A DNA stretch of 64,000 bases from Microbacterium helvum (GCF_014779795.1 NZ_JACXZS010000014.1:1-64000), one strand, 5' to 3'; shown: positions 51,670 through 60,013, counted from the first letter of the stretch. Program-made: numbers and translations. Notes: a model not told the origin generated them from the letters alone.

Positions 51670-52629
51670 TCATGCCTCCTGGGGGCGGCCCGAGGCCACC
51701 CGCTGCTGGACGATCGCGAAGACGAGGATGATGAGGGTGAGCACGAGCGCCAGAGCCGCGCCGTACCCGAAGTTTCCGAGCGCGAACGACTCCTTGTAGA
51801 CCTGGGTGGCCAGCGTCTCGGTCGCCCCGGCGGGGCCGCCGCCGGTCAGCGCCATGATCTGGTCGAAGACCCGCAGCCCGTTGACGAGCCCCAGGGTGGT
51901 GGCGATGGCGACGGCCGGCCGGATGGCCGGAAGCGTGACGTGCCAGAAGCGCTGCCAGAGATTGGCCCCGTCGATCGCCGCGGCCTCCTCGATCTCGACG
52001 GGCACGGCGGCGAGCCCGGCCATGTAGATGACCATCGCGAAGCCGGTGTTCTGCCAGACGATGACGATCAGGACGGTCCAGATCGCCCAGGTCGGGTCGG
52101 CGACCCAGGCCTTCGCGAACTCTCCCAGCCCCGCCGCGCGCAGAAAGCCGTTGATGGGGCCGTTGTAGTCGAAGATGAACTTCCACACATACGACACTGC
52201 GAGCGGGCTGAGCACCACGGGCATGAAGAACAGCACGCGCAGCGCATAGCGGGACTTGAGCCCGCGGTTCAGGCCGAGACCGATCGCCAGTCCCGCGACA
52301 TTGCTGAGGATCACCGACGCGAACGCGAGGAACAGCGTGTTGACCAGCGCGCCGATCTGGGTCGGATCGTTGAAGATCTTGACGAAGTTGTCGAGCCCGA
52401 TCCAGTTGAACGTGCCGATGCCCGACCAGTCGGTGAAGGCGAAGAAGCCGCCGATCGAGGTTGCGACGTAGTGGATCGCGATGACGAGGAGGATGCCGGG
52501 CAGCGCCCACCACCAGTATCCGAACTTCAGCAGACCCGGGCGCCGGGGTGTCGCATCGCGGTGGCGTCCGCCGGACGTGCGCTTGGGGACGATCAGCGTC
52601 TCGGTCTCGGAGTACATGGTCCCAGTCAT
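51670..52629 (-). CDS. Carbohydrate ABC transporter permease, MalF type
   Basis: This 319-residue membrane protein has a cytoplasmic N-tail and six TM helices, with the EAA loop EEAAAIDGANLWQRFWHVTLP. The ATG at 52629 has GAGGAA 7 nt before it; upstream in-frame ATGs lack such a site. It pairs with the MalG-type permease directly downstream and the binding lipoprotein upstream (68 nt). The substrate is inferred to be the glycoside processed by CarA and CarBC. Confidence 0.92.
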   Translation of the reverse strand: MTGTMYSETETLIVPKRTSGGRHRDATPRRPGLLKFGYWWWALPGILLVIAIHYVATSIGGFFAFTDWSGIGTFNWIGLDNFVKIFNDPTQIGALVNTLFLAFASVILSNVAGLAIGLGLNRGLKSRYALRVLFFMPVVLSPLAVSYVWKFIFDYNGPINGFLRAAGLGEFAKAWVADPTWAIWTVLIVIVWQNTGFAMVIYMAGLAAVPVEIEEAAAIDGANLWQRFWHVTLPAIRPAVAIATTLGLVNGLRVFDQIMALTGGGPAGATETLATQVYKESFALGNFGYGAALALVLTLIILVFAIVQQRVASGRPQEA

Positions 52630-52697
52630 CGTGTTCCTCGTGTTCGTCATACGGGTGCGGTCGCCCGGGTCCGTGCGGACCCGGGCGACCGGCGCGC

Positions 52698-53993
52698 TCA
52701 CTCGCCCCAAGCGGCGTCCATGTCGGACAGCACCTGGTCGATGGTATTCTGACCGGTGAGCAGGCCCTGGACGCCGACCTGCAGCGCCTCGTACACCGAG
52801 GGGTTGGGCCAGATGTTGGCGGGCAGCGGCGCGTACGCGTCATCCGCGAGCAGATCCACGACCGGCGAGTAGATGGTGTCGCTCAGGTCCATGTCCTTGT
52901 ACGCCGAGATGGGCAGTTCACCCGAGAGCTCGTGGTACCGCTGCTGCGCCTGGTCCGATGCCATCCAATCGAGGAAGTCGTTCGCCGCGTCCTTCTGCTT
53001 CGACGCCGCGTTGATCGAGAGGGTGTAGTTGGAGCTGGCGAGGATGCCGGGCTTGCCGCCCACTGCCGGCGGGAACGGCTCTACCTTGAAGTTCGCCTCG
53101 GCGGGTGCCGCCTTCGCGATCTCGATGGCCGATCCCGACGGGATGAAGCCGCCCACCGAGGTGCCCTGAGCCAGACCGTTGGTGATCGCGTCGAACCCGC
53201 CGCCCTCGGCCCCCGGCTGGAAGCAGCCGCCGTCGTTCAGATCGATGATGGTCTGCAGCGTGTCCTTCCAGCCTTGGCTCTCGGCGAAGGTCGTCTTGCC
53301 GTCGGCGCGCTGCTCGTTCCAGTCGGGTTCCTCCGCGTAGACGCGCGTCGCCGAGATGGCCTGGGCCGTCAGACCGGCGTTGGGGCCGGCTGCGCCGGCG
53401 AGCGCGATGAGCGACTTGCCGCCGGCCGCGAGCTGCGTGCACACGTCGAAGAAGTCGGTCTCGGTGGAGGGGAACTCGTCGATCCCGTTCTGGTTCAGCG
53501 TGCCGATGCTGGCCACGATGGCGCCGATGGTGAAGTCCAGCGGCTGCCCATAGACCTTGCCGTCGATCTCGAAGATCGACTCGCTGCCGGCCGGCACCAG
53601 GTTCTTCGCGGTGTCGCCCAGCGGCTCCAGGAAGCCGGCCTCGGCGAGCGGAATGAGGCCGCGCGCGTCACCCGAACCGGGAGTGGTCTGGATCACGTCC
53701 GAGGCGTTGCCCGCCTGCAGCTGCGTGCGGATCGTCTCGCCATACTTGTCGTTGGGCGTCGGGTTCGTCGTGATGGTGACGTCGGGGTTCTCGTCCATGT
53801 ACTCCTTGGCGAGCGTCTCGTACGGGCTCTCCAGGTTGTTGGAGGTCGCGAACGTGAACGAGAACTCGACCTTGCCCGAGTCGTCGCCGGAGTCGTCACT
53901 CGAACCGGAGCAGCCGGCGAGGAGCAGAGCCGCCACCACGGGGACCGCGATGACGGCGCCTCGGCGAGCGGCCGAGGAACGGTGCTGTGTCAT
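52698..53993 (-). CDS. Extracellular solute-binding lipoprotein (family 1) of the car operon
   Basis: This 431-residue lipoprotein has a signal with lipobox LLAGC (Cys28), an Asp/Ser-rich linker, and family-1 sugar-binding features (NASDVIQTTPGSGDARGLIPLAEAG, WNEQRADGKTTF, ASDQAQQRYHEL). The ATG at 53993 has AAAGG upstream. It is the first gene of the minus-strand operon. Direct repeats of ACATAAGYG lie 90-120 bp upstream, in the region shared with the divergent LysR gene, suggesting regulation by that protein. Probable ligand: an aryl C-glycoside or related glycoside. Confidence 0.9.
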   Translation of the reverse strand: MTQHRSSAARRGAVIAVPVVAALLLAGCSGSSDDSGDDSGKVEFSFTFATSNNLESPYETLAKEYMDENPDVTITTNPTPNDKYGETIRTQLQAGNASDVIQTTPGSGDARGLIPLAEAGFLEPLGDTAKNLVPAGSESIFEIDGKVYGQPLDFTIGAIVASIGTLNQNGIDEFPSTETDFFDVCTQLAAGGKSLIALAGAAGPNAGLTAQAISATRVYAEEPDWNEQRADGKTTFAESQGWKDTLQTIIDLNDGGCFQPGAEGGGFDAITNGLAQGTSVGGFIPSGSAIEIAKAAPAEANFKVEPFPPAVGGKPGILASSNYTLSINAASKQKDAANDFLDWMASDQAQQRYHELSGELPISAYKDMDLSDTIYSPVVDLLADDAYAPLPANIWPNPSVYEALQVGVQGLLTGQNTIDQVLSDMDAAWGE

Positions 53994-54082
53994 GTCCAGC
54001 CTTTCTGACTTCGTTGTCGGCGACTCGCTCATCGAGTGGCCTGTGCTGTCCTCTCAGTATCGCGACCATGTGCCAGAAACAC

Positions 54083-54113
54083 ACATAAGTGTTCGCTATA
54101 TCCGACATAAGCG
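54083..54113. promoter_or_regulatory. Direct repeat ACATAAGTG/ACATAAGCG in the LysR/importer divergent region
   Basis: The two 9-mers at 54083-54091 and 54105-54113 are 22 bp apart start to start, two helical turns. Similar pairs occur at 56568/56589, and the palindromic version at 36493-36517. The region 54003-54222 contains no gene. Confidence 0.65.
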
Positions 54114-54222
54114 CCCGGCGTGACGGCATCCCGGACCGTTCATTCCTGAAACGGATACTCTCCGGCCCGCGTATCGCCGTGATTGATACACTGAGCGAGG
54201 CCCGAACCCGAAGGATCACATT

Positions 54223-55167
54223 GTGGTGACCGATCATTCCCAGCTGTCCCGGTTGGATCTGAACCTGCTCGTCGCGCTCGACGCGCTGCTGACGGAGAAG
54301 AGCGTCACCCGCGCGGCAGAGCGCCTGCACCTGAGCCAGCCCGCGCTCAGCGCATCGCTGTCACGACTGCGCACCCACTTCGGCGACCAGATCCTGGCGC
54401 GCCGCGGAAACACCTATGACCTGACACCGTTCGCGCTGAGACTCACCGAGCACACCACCACGGCGCTCGAGGCGGCCCGGCGCGTGTTCGACAGCCAGGC
54501 GACCTGGAGTCCGACGGAGTCCACGCGCGAGTTCTCGATCTACGGGTCGGACTACGGCTTCGTGACGCTCGGCACCGTGGTGTCGAGGCTCGCGGCCGAG
54601 CGATCCCCCGGCGTGCGCTTCCGGTTCATGCTGCACAACCCGGCGATCGTGGAGGATGCCGCAACCAGGCTGCGTTCGGCCGACGGCATGGTGATCCCGC
54701 ACGGGCCGGTGTCGGACCTGCCGTACCTCGATCTCTGGCACGACGGCTGGCTCGCGGTCGTCGACGAGTCGAACGAGGCCGTCGGCGACGTGCTCACGAT
54801 GGACAACATGGCCGCGCTGCCATGGGTGATGACGTACCAGTCGCGGTCCGCGTTCACGTCGGCGGCACGACAGGTGCAGCAGCTCGGCATCGAGGCGCGG
54901 ATCGAGGTGGTCCTCGAGAGCTTCCTGTCGGTCGGCCATTTCGTGAGCGGGACGCATCGCATCGGCCTGGTGCAGACCGCCCTGGCCCCGCAGATGCTCC
55001 GCATCGGGGGTCTGCGCGTCGTCCCGCTGCCGTTCGACGCCACGCCGATCGTCACGGCGCTGTGGTGGCACCCCGTTCACACGCGCGACCCCGAGCACGC
55101 GTGGATGCGGAGCCTCTTCGAGGAGGCGGGAAGGATCGTGCAGGCCAGCGCCCCGCTCGACGGCTGA
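54223..55167 (+). CDS. LysR-family transcriptional regulator
   Basis: This 314-residue regulator has an N-terminal HTH (LDLNLLVALDALLTEKSVTRAAERLHLSQPALSASLSRLR) and an effector-binding domain of NodD/NahR type, a group that often senses flavonoids or aromatic acids. The start is a GTG at 54223 (or 54226), with AAGGAT upstream. It lies between the divergent car importer operon and the convergent fused gene. The ACATAAG repeats next to both are candidate binding sites. A flavonoid or aromatic aglycone as inducer is inferred. Confidence 0.87.
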   Translation: MVTDHSQLSRLDLNLLVALDALLTEKSVTRAAERLHLSQPALSASLSRLRTHFGDQILARRGNTYDLTPFALRLTEHTTTALEAARRVFDSQATWSPTESTREFSIYGSDYGFVTLGTVVSRLAAERSPGVRFRFMLHNPAIVEDAATRLRSADGMVIPHGPVSDLPYLDLWHDGWLAVVDESNEAVGDVLTMDNMAALPWVMTYQSRSAFTSAARQVQQLGIEARIEVVLESFLSVGHFVSGTHRIGLVQTALAPQMLRIGGLRVVPLPFDATPIVTALWWHPVHTRDPEHAWMRSLFEEAGRIVQASAPLDG

Positions 55168-55189
55168 GGCGCCGGCGGATCCTGTGCGA

Positions 55190-56497
55190 TCAGCCGAGCG
55201 CCGCGACCGTCCGTCGCAGCAGGGAGTGCTGGCGGCGCACCTGCTCGATGGAGCGCCGGGGGGATCGCTCACCCTCGTACTCGCTCGAGAGGTATCCGGT
55301 GTACCCCGCATCCTTCAGCGCACGCAGCACAGGCGCCCAGGGGATCTGCTGATCCTCGAGGTTCTCGTCGATGTCGTGGAACTTGGCCTGGATGAACACG
55401 ACGTACTCCGCAATGTCGGCGATGTCGGCCGGGTCCACCGCGATGCCGTCCAGGAACGCCGGACGCTGACCGGGAAGCTCCCCCGGGCGGAGCGGGATGG
55501 GGCGATCCTGGAAGATGCCCGTGTCGAGCAGCAGCCCGAAGTGCTTCGTGCCCGTGCGCCGGATGAGTTCGACGTAGTCGTCGACCACCTCGTGCTTGAT
55601 GGGTGTCGGCGAATGGATCTCGGGACAGATGATGACGTCCAGCTCGGCCGCGAGCTCGAGTGAGCGCTCCACGGACTCCGTCCAGGCCGGATGCGGGACG
55701 AGATCGCTCGACACGACGCCGATCTTCGGTCGCACGAACCGGAAGCCGAGCCGGTGGGCCAGGCGCAGGTCGCGCTGCAGGATCGCGGCGCCCTCGGCCG
55801 GCGTGAGGTCGCGGGCGTTCGGACCGCTCGAATGCAGGCGCGTGTCGATCCACGACCCGTAGTTCGTCGGCTCCAGGCGGTGCTGCTCCAGCAGCGCGAA
55901 CCACCGATCGATCCATGCCGTCGACGGCTCGGGGTAGCCCTCGATGTGCCCCTCTCCGAGGATCTCGATCCCTGTCGCGCCGACGTCGGCGACGTGCGCG
56001 AACGCGGACTCCAGATCGAGCACCGTCCCGAAGTCGGTCATGTAGCTGTAGAGCGACACCCCGTAGCGGAACGGACCCCCGTCACCTTCGGGCGTCAGCG
56101 TGATCCGGCGCGTCTCACGGTAGGTCGAGGGCTGGTGTTCGAGGGGGATGTACGACATGCGCAGCCGCAGTTCGATCGAGACCTCGTGGATGCCGTCGGG
56201 CAGGCCTCCCGGGAACGGCACGGTGACGACAGCGGCATCTTCCAGTGGCCACCGCACGCCGTCGCCGTCCCACAGCTGCTGCAGCGTGTGGGTCTTCCCA
56301 CCCAGAGTCCACAGCGGAACCTCGGCGGGGACGGCGACGAGATCGCCGACCCGCACGGCGACGCCGTCGATGAGCGATGCCGCCATTCCGCGGTAGGAGG
56401 GCATGCGCAGCCGCAGCTGGAACCCGGTCACACTCCCCCGGTCGTCGCGGATGTTGCGGAAGCCGGTGGACTGCAGGATGTCCCGCTCGAGAAGCAT
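55190..56497 (-). CDS. Second natural CarB-CarC-like fusion protein
   Basis: This 435-residue protein has an N-terminal CarB-like domain (5-130) with FQLRLRMPSYRGMAASLI, GGKTHTLQQL and IELRLRMSYIPLE. A CarC-like TIM barrel (143-430) follows with Glu293 and His295 (PEIHSP), Asp325 (LLLDTG) and Glu406 (SSEYEGE). The His of the HVHxKF motif in the other proteins is Gln370 here (FIQAKFHDID), with a new His at 374. The ATG at 56497 has AGGGAGAA upstream. It is transcribed alone, convergent with lysR, from a region with CATAAG repeats. It is clearly a separate fusion from the one at 37928 because the linker is much shorter. Confidence 0.75.
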   Translation of the reverse strand: MLLERDILQSTGFRNIRDDRGSVTGFQLRLRMPSYRGMAASLIDGVAVRVGDLVAVPAEVPLWTLGGKTHTLQQLWDGDGVRWPLEDAAVVTVPFPGGLPDGIHEVSIELRLRMSYIPLEHQPSTYRETRRITLTPEGDGGPFRYGVSLYSYMTDFGTVLDLESAFAHVADVGATGIEILGEGHIEGYPEPSTAWIDRWFALLEQHRLEPTNYGSWIDTRLHSSGPNARDLTPAEGAAILQRDLRLAHRLGFRFVRPKIGVVSSDLVPHPAWTESVERSLELAAELDVIICPEIHSPTPIKHEVVDDYVELIRRTGTKHFGLLLDTGIFQDRPIPLRPGELPGQRPAFLDGIAVDPADIADIAEYVVFIQAKFHDIDENLEDQQIPWAPVLRALKDAGYTGYLSSEYEGERSPRRSIEQVRRQHSLLRRTVAALG

Positions 56498-56567
56498 GTG
56501 CTCGTTCTCCCTGATCGCGCCGCGGCGTCGCGGCCTGATCAGGCTAACGGCCTTAGGTGTCGTTTCC

Positions 56568-56597
56568 GCATAAGTAGTCCTGATGTGCACATAAGCG
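56568..56597. promoter_or_regulatory. Direct repeat GCATAAGTA/ACATAAGCG upstream of the second fusion gene
   Basis: The copies at 56568-56576 and 56589-56597 are 21 bp apart, like the pair at 54083/54105. They lie 70-100 bp upstream of the fusion gene start and probably bind the same regulator. Confidence 0.6.
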
Positions 56598-56649
56598 ATG
56601 CCGACGGCCGGTCGGGAAGCCCTTGACGGCTCATCTGCGAAGTGGTGTA

Positions 56650-56667
56650 ATCAACGCATTCGTTGAT
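56650..56667. promoter_or_regulatory. ArsR-type operator ATCAACG-CATT-CGTTGAT
   Basis: This perfect 7-bp inverted repeat with a 4-nt spacer ends 18 bp before the arsR-type gene start. It is the usual geometry for ArsR autoregulation. Confidence 0.65.
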
Positions 56668-56684
56668 CAATGCAGAGGTTGGAT

Positions 56685-57026
56685 ATGGTGAGCGATCCTC
56701 TCGACCAGGCTTTCCTGGCCCTGGCGGACCCGGTGCGGCGCGCCATCATCGCCCGCTTGAGCCGAGGCTCGGCCACCGTCAACGAACTGGCCGAGCCGTT
56801 CGCGATCACCAAGCAGGCGGTGTCGCGGCACATCGCCGTGCTCGAGAGCGCCGGGCTGGTCACGCGCTCCCGCGATGCCCAGCGTCGCCCGGTCCACCTC
56901 GACCCCGCGGCGCTCGAACGCCTCACCGCATGGATCGACCGCTACCGGCTGCAGTCCGAAGCGGCCTACCGCCGGCTGGACGCCGTGCTGGCGGCATCCG
57001 CTTCCGAGAAGGAGAAGGAATCATGA
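56685..57026 (+). CDS. ArsR-family regulator (no metal-binding cysteines)
   Basis: This winged helix of about 113 residues has FLALADPVRRAIIARLSRG, NELAEPFAITKQAVSRHIAVLESAGLV and RSRDAQRRPVHLDP. It has no Cys, so it is not a metal sensor. It is the type that controls adjacent SRPBCC (AHSA1) genes. ATG 56685 has AGAGG upstream. Its stop overlaps the next gene. A perfect inverted repeat lies immediately upstream. Confidence 0.87.
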   Translation: MVSDPLDQAFLALADPVRRAIIARLSRGSATVNELAEPFAITKQAVSRHIAVLESAGLVTRSRDAQRRPVHLDPAALERLTAWIDRYRLQSEAAYRRLDAVLAASASEKEKES

Positions 57027-57496
57027 ACACAGGCCTCAGCGTCCAGACACAGCCGGGTCAGCCGGTGGTCGACTTCGTGCGCGAGTTCGACGCCGCCGCC
57101 GCGGCGGTCTACGCCGCGCATGCCGATCCCGACCGGTATGCCCGGTGGAGTGCCCCCGGTGACCACGAGACCCGGATCGTGAAGTGGGACCACCGCTCGG
57201 GCGGCTCGTATCGGTTCGCGCACACCGACGGCTCCGCCGAGTATCTGTTCCGCGGTGCGATCCACACCGCACGACCGAACGAACTGATCATCCAGACGTT
57301 CGAATGGGAGGGCTCGCCCGACGATGTGAGCCTCGACATCCTGCGCTTCGAGGACCTGCCGGGCGGGCGCTCGCGCATCGTCGGTCGCGGCGTGTTCTCG
57401 TCGCTGCAGAACATGCAGGCGATGTTCGAGGACGGCATGACCGGCGGCATGGAGTCCGGCTACCGCAAGCTCGACGCGCTGCTGGCGGAGGGCTGA
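57023..57496 (+). CDS. SRPBCC/AHSA1-family protein
   Basis: This 157-residue START-like domain has FVREFDAAAAAVYAAHADPDRYARW, SGGSYRFAHTDGSAEYLFRGAIH, and GMTGGMESGYRKLDALLAE at the C-terminus. It is coupled to the ArsR gene by an ATGA overlap, a very common pair in actinobacteria. It has a ligand-binding cavity of unknown specificity. The MBL-fold gene follows after 3 nt. Confidence 0.88.
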   Translation: MNTGLSVQTQPGQPVVDFVREFDAAAAAVYAAHADPDRYARWSAPGDHETRIVKWDHRSGGSYRFAHTDGSAEYLFRGAIHTARPNELIIQTFEWEGSPDDVSLDILRFEDLPGGRSRIVGRGVFSSLQNMQAMFEDGMTGGMESGYRKLDALLAEG

Positions 57497-57499
57497 ACG

Positions 57500-58321
57500 A
57501 TGCTGACCCAGGTCGCCGACGGCGTGTTCGTCCACGAGGCGGAGTTCGTGCAGAGCAACACGGTGGTCGTGCAGGGCGAGGACGGCGTGCTGCTCGTCGA
57601 TCCGGGCATCACGCGTGACGAGCTGGCGTGCCTCGCCTCGGATCTCGAAGCCCTCGGGGCGCGCGTCGCCGCGGGCTTCTCCACTCACCCGGACTGGGAT
57701 CACCTGCTGTGGGATGCGCGGTTCGGCGATGCGCCTCGGTTCGCGACCGCGCGGGGCGCCGCGAGCGCGCGCGAGCAGCTGTCGAAGCCCGGCGCGACGG
57801 ATGAGATCGTGGCGCACCTGGAGGGCACCGGCATCGAGGAGGATGTGCCGATGGACCTGCTCGGTCTCGTCACCGGGCTGCCGGACGGCGCCGACGAGGT
57901 CCCGTGGCGCGGGCCGCACGCGCGGATCCTCGAGCACTCGGCGCACGCACCGGGTCACGCGGCGCTGTGGATCGAGGACCGGCGCGTGCTGATCGCGGGC
58001 GACATGCTGTCGGACGTGCTCATCCCGATGTTCGACCTCGACGGCACCGCGGACCCGCTGGGCGACTATCTCGGTGCGCTGCGGCTGATGGACGGCGTCG
58101 CCGGTGACGCCGCCGTCGTCATCCCCGGGCACGGATCGGTCGGCGGACCCGGCGAGGTCGCGGCCCGCATCGCGCAGGATCGCGCCTACGTCGAGGCGCT
58201 GCAGGACGGCGTCGAGCCCGCCGACCCGCGCATCGGACCCGCCGCCCGAGAGGGATGGGAGTGGGTCGCCGACGTGCACGCCGGGCAGGCCGAGGCCCTG
58301 CGGCGGCGGGGCGAAGAGTAG
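57500..58321 (+). CDS. Metallo-beta-lactamase-fold hydrolase
   Basis: This 273-residue MBL-fold protein has VDPGITRDEL, the metal motif THPDWDHLLW (HxxWDH rather than the canonical HxHxDH), HSAHAPGHAALW, GDMLSDVL and PGHGS. The first His of HxHxDH is replaced by Trp-flanked residues, so one zinc site may be altered. It is cytoplasmic. It is the third gene of the ArsR-SRPBCC-MBL operon. The substrate is unknown. Confidence 0.82.
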   Translation: MLTQVADGVFVHEAEFVQSNTVVVQGEDGVLLVDPGITRDELACLASDLEALGARVAAGFSTHPDWDHLLWDARFGDAPRFATARGAASAREQLSKPGATDEIVAHLEGTGIEEDVPMDLLGLVTGLPDGADEVPWRGPHARILEHSAHAPGHAALWIEDRRVLIAGDMLSDVLIPMFDLDGTADPLGDYLGALRLMDGVAGDAAVVIPGHGSVGGPGEVAARIAQDRAYVEALQDGVEPADPRIGPAAREGWEWVADVHAGQAEALRRRGEE

Positions 58322-58397
58322 GTCCGCTTCGCCGCCGATCCATAGTGAGCGGTGGTTGGCTGGAACCTGCCGCTGCCCGCGGCCGAAGGAGAACGAC

Positions 58398-59279
58398 ATG
58401 ACAGACCTCTCGAACACCCCCACGTCTGCGCGGCCCGAGGCTGCCTCGCCGTTCTTCCGCGCCGGCGGCCGCAACCGGTTCACGGCACGTCGCGGCCGCG
58501 TGATCGCGGTGGAGCAGGTGTCGCCGGTGATGCGGCGCGTGCGGGTCACGGGACCCGAGTTCGCGGACTTCACGAGCGGCGGACCGGCCGACCATGTGAA
58601 GGTGTTCTTCCCCGACCCCGAGACCGGTGAACTCGTCGCGCCGAGCCCCGTCGGTCCGGACGAGGACGGCATCGTGCGCCCCGAGGGCCCGATGCATGCA
58701 CGCGACTTCACCCCGCTGCGCGTCACCGAGACCTCCGAGGGCGTCGCGGTGGACCTCGACTTCTACCTTCACCCCTCGCCCGGGCCCGCATCGCGGTGGG
58801 CCGCACAGGCGAAGCCGGGCGACGAGCTGGTGATCGTCGGCCCGCGCGGATCCCGGGGTGCACCGCAGGGGGCGGGGCGCCTCGTGCTCGTGTGCGACGA
58901 GACCGCGCTGCCGTCGGCGACGCGCTGGGCCGCCGAGGTGCCCGCCACGACGTCGGTCGAGCTCCTCGCTGTCGCCGCCGACGACGGCGCGTGGATCGCG
59001 GGCTACGTCTCGTCCACGTCCGGTCGGGTCGACATCCGGGTGAGTGTGCTCGCCGCCGGCGACGCCGACGCGCTGCTCGCGGCGCTCGAGGCTGCGGACG
59101 TGGATGCCTCGACCTTCGTGTTCGCTGCGGGCGAGGCATCCACTCTCATCCCGGTGCGCCGGCACCTCAAGGGCACGCTCGCACTGCCCTCGGAGCAGTT
59201 CGCCGTGAGCGGCTACTGGAAGCGCGGCACCGTGGGCTTCGACCACCACGCCCCGATCGACCCCGCCGACCCGGACTGA
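58398..59279 (+). CDS. Siderophore-interacting protein (FAD-dependent ferric reductase family)
   Basis: This 293-residue protein has a FAD-binding barrel (VEQVSPVMRRVRVTG, ADHVKVFFPD, ARDFTPLRV) and a SIP C-terminal domain (LVLVCDETALPSATRWA, VFAAGEASTLIPVRRHLKG, SGYWKRGTVGFDHHAP). These proteins reduce ferric siderophores in the cytoplasm. GAAGGAGAA lies before the ATG. No siderophore transporter is adjacent. Confidence 0.88.
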   Translation: MTDLSNTPTSARPEAASPFFRAGGRNRFTARRGRVIAVEQVSPVMRRVRVTGPEFADFTSGGPADHVKVFFPDPETGELVAPSPVGPDEDGIVRPEGPMHARDFTPLRVTETSEGVAVDLDFYLHPSPGPASRWAAQAKPGDELVIVGPRGSRGAPQGAGRLVLVCDETALPSATRWAAEVPATTSVELLAVAADDGAWIAGYVSSTSGRVDIRVSVLAAGDADALLAALEAADVDASTFVFAAGEASTLIPVRRHLKGTLALPSEQFAVSGYWKRGTVGFDHHAPIDPADPD

Positions 59280-59432
59280 CACGGGCGAACTCCGCGCGAA
59301 CACGCGCCGAAATGTGGGGCGGCGCCCCTCCTGCCCGCCCCGGTGCGGCGCTACCATCACAGCACCGTCTCGAAGCGGAGTTGTGGGGGCGTTGGGCCGA
59401 GCGCTTCGGACGTGATTCGAAGGAGTGATTCG

Positions 59433-59960
59433 ATGAGCACGAAGAACCTCGCACTGGTGGTCGGCTCGTACGACGACACCGCCGCCGCGTCCGACGACTA
59501 CGAGGCGCTGCGCAGCGGCCAGGACGCTGGCGGGTATGAAGTGGTCGGCGCCGTCGTGCTGGTCCGCGGCAAGGACGGCAAGGTCCAGGTGCACGAGCAC
59601 GGCGACAAGTCCGTCGGACACGGCGCCGCCTGGGGCGCCGGGGCGGGCGTGGTCGTCGGCCTGTTCGCCCCGCCGCTGCTGGCGGCGACCGCGATCGGCG
59701 CGGGCATCGGCGCCGTGCTGGGCAAGATCAAGAAGGGCCACGACGAGAAGAAGTTCGGCGTCGACGTCGACGAATACCTCGCGCCGGGCACGTCCGCGGT
59801 CGTCGCGGTGGTCGACGACAAGTGGGCCGACCGTGTCGAGAAGGCCCTGACGCGTGCCGACAAGCGCATCAGCAAGGCGATCGAGGCCGACGACTACGAG
59901 AAGCTGCAGAAGGCGCTCGAGCAGTCGGCCGACGACGTCGTGGAGCAGATCAACTCCTGA
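59433..59960 (+). CDS. DUF1269-type membrane-associated protein
   Basis: This 175-residue protein has LALVVGSYDDTAAASDDYEAL at the N-terminus, a glycine/alanine-rich hydrophobic hairpin (about 70-100: GAAWGAGAGVVVGLFAPPLLAATAIGAGIGAVLG), and a charged C-terminal coil. It matches the DUF1269 family seen in actinobacteria, of unknown function. GAAGGAG lies before the ATG at 59433. A strong hairpin follows its stop. Confidence 0.8.
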   Translation: MSTKNLALVVGSYDDTAAASDDYEALRSGQDAGGYEVVGAVVLVRGKDGKVQVHEHGDKSVGHGAAWGAGAGVVVGLFAPPLLAATAIGAGIGAVLGKIKKGHDEKKFGVDVDEYLAPGTSAVVAVVDDKWADRVEKALTRADKRISKAIEADDYEKLQKALEQSADDVVEQINS

Positions 59961-59969
59961 CACGACGGC

Positions 59970-60013
59970 AGCCGGCGTCCCTGACGGGCATCGGCTCGTC
60001 AGGGACGCCGGCT
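59970..60013. terminator. Intrinsic terminator hairpin downstream of the DUF1269 gene
   Basis: Arms 59970-59986 and 59997-60013 (AGCCGGCGTCCCTGACG and its complement) pair perfectly over 17 bp with a 10-nt loop. It lies between convergent genes and overlaps the 3' end of the small minus-strand gene. Confidence 0.88.
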
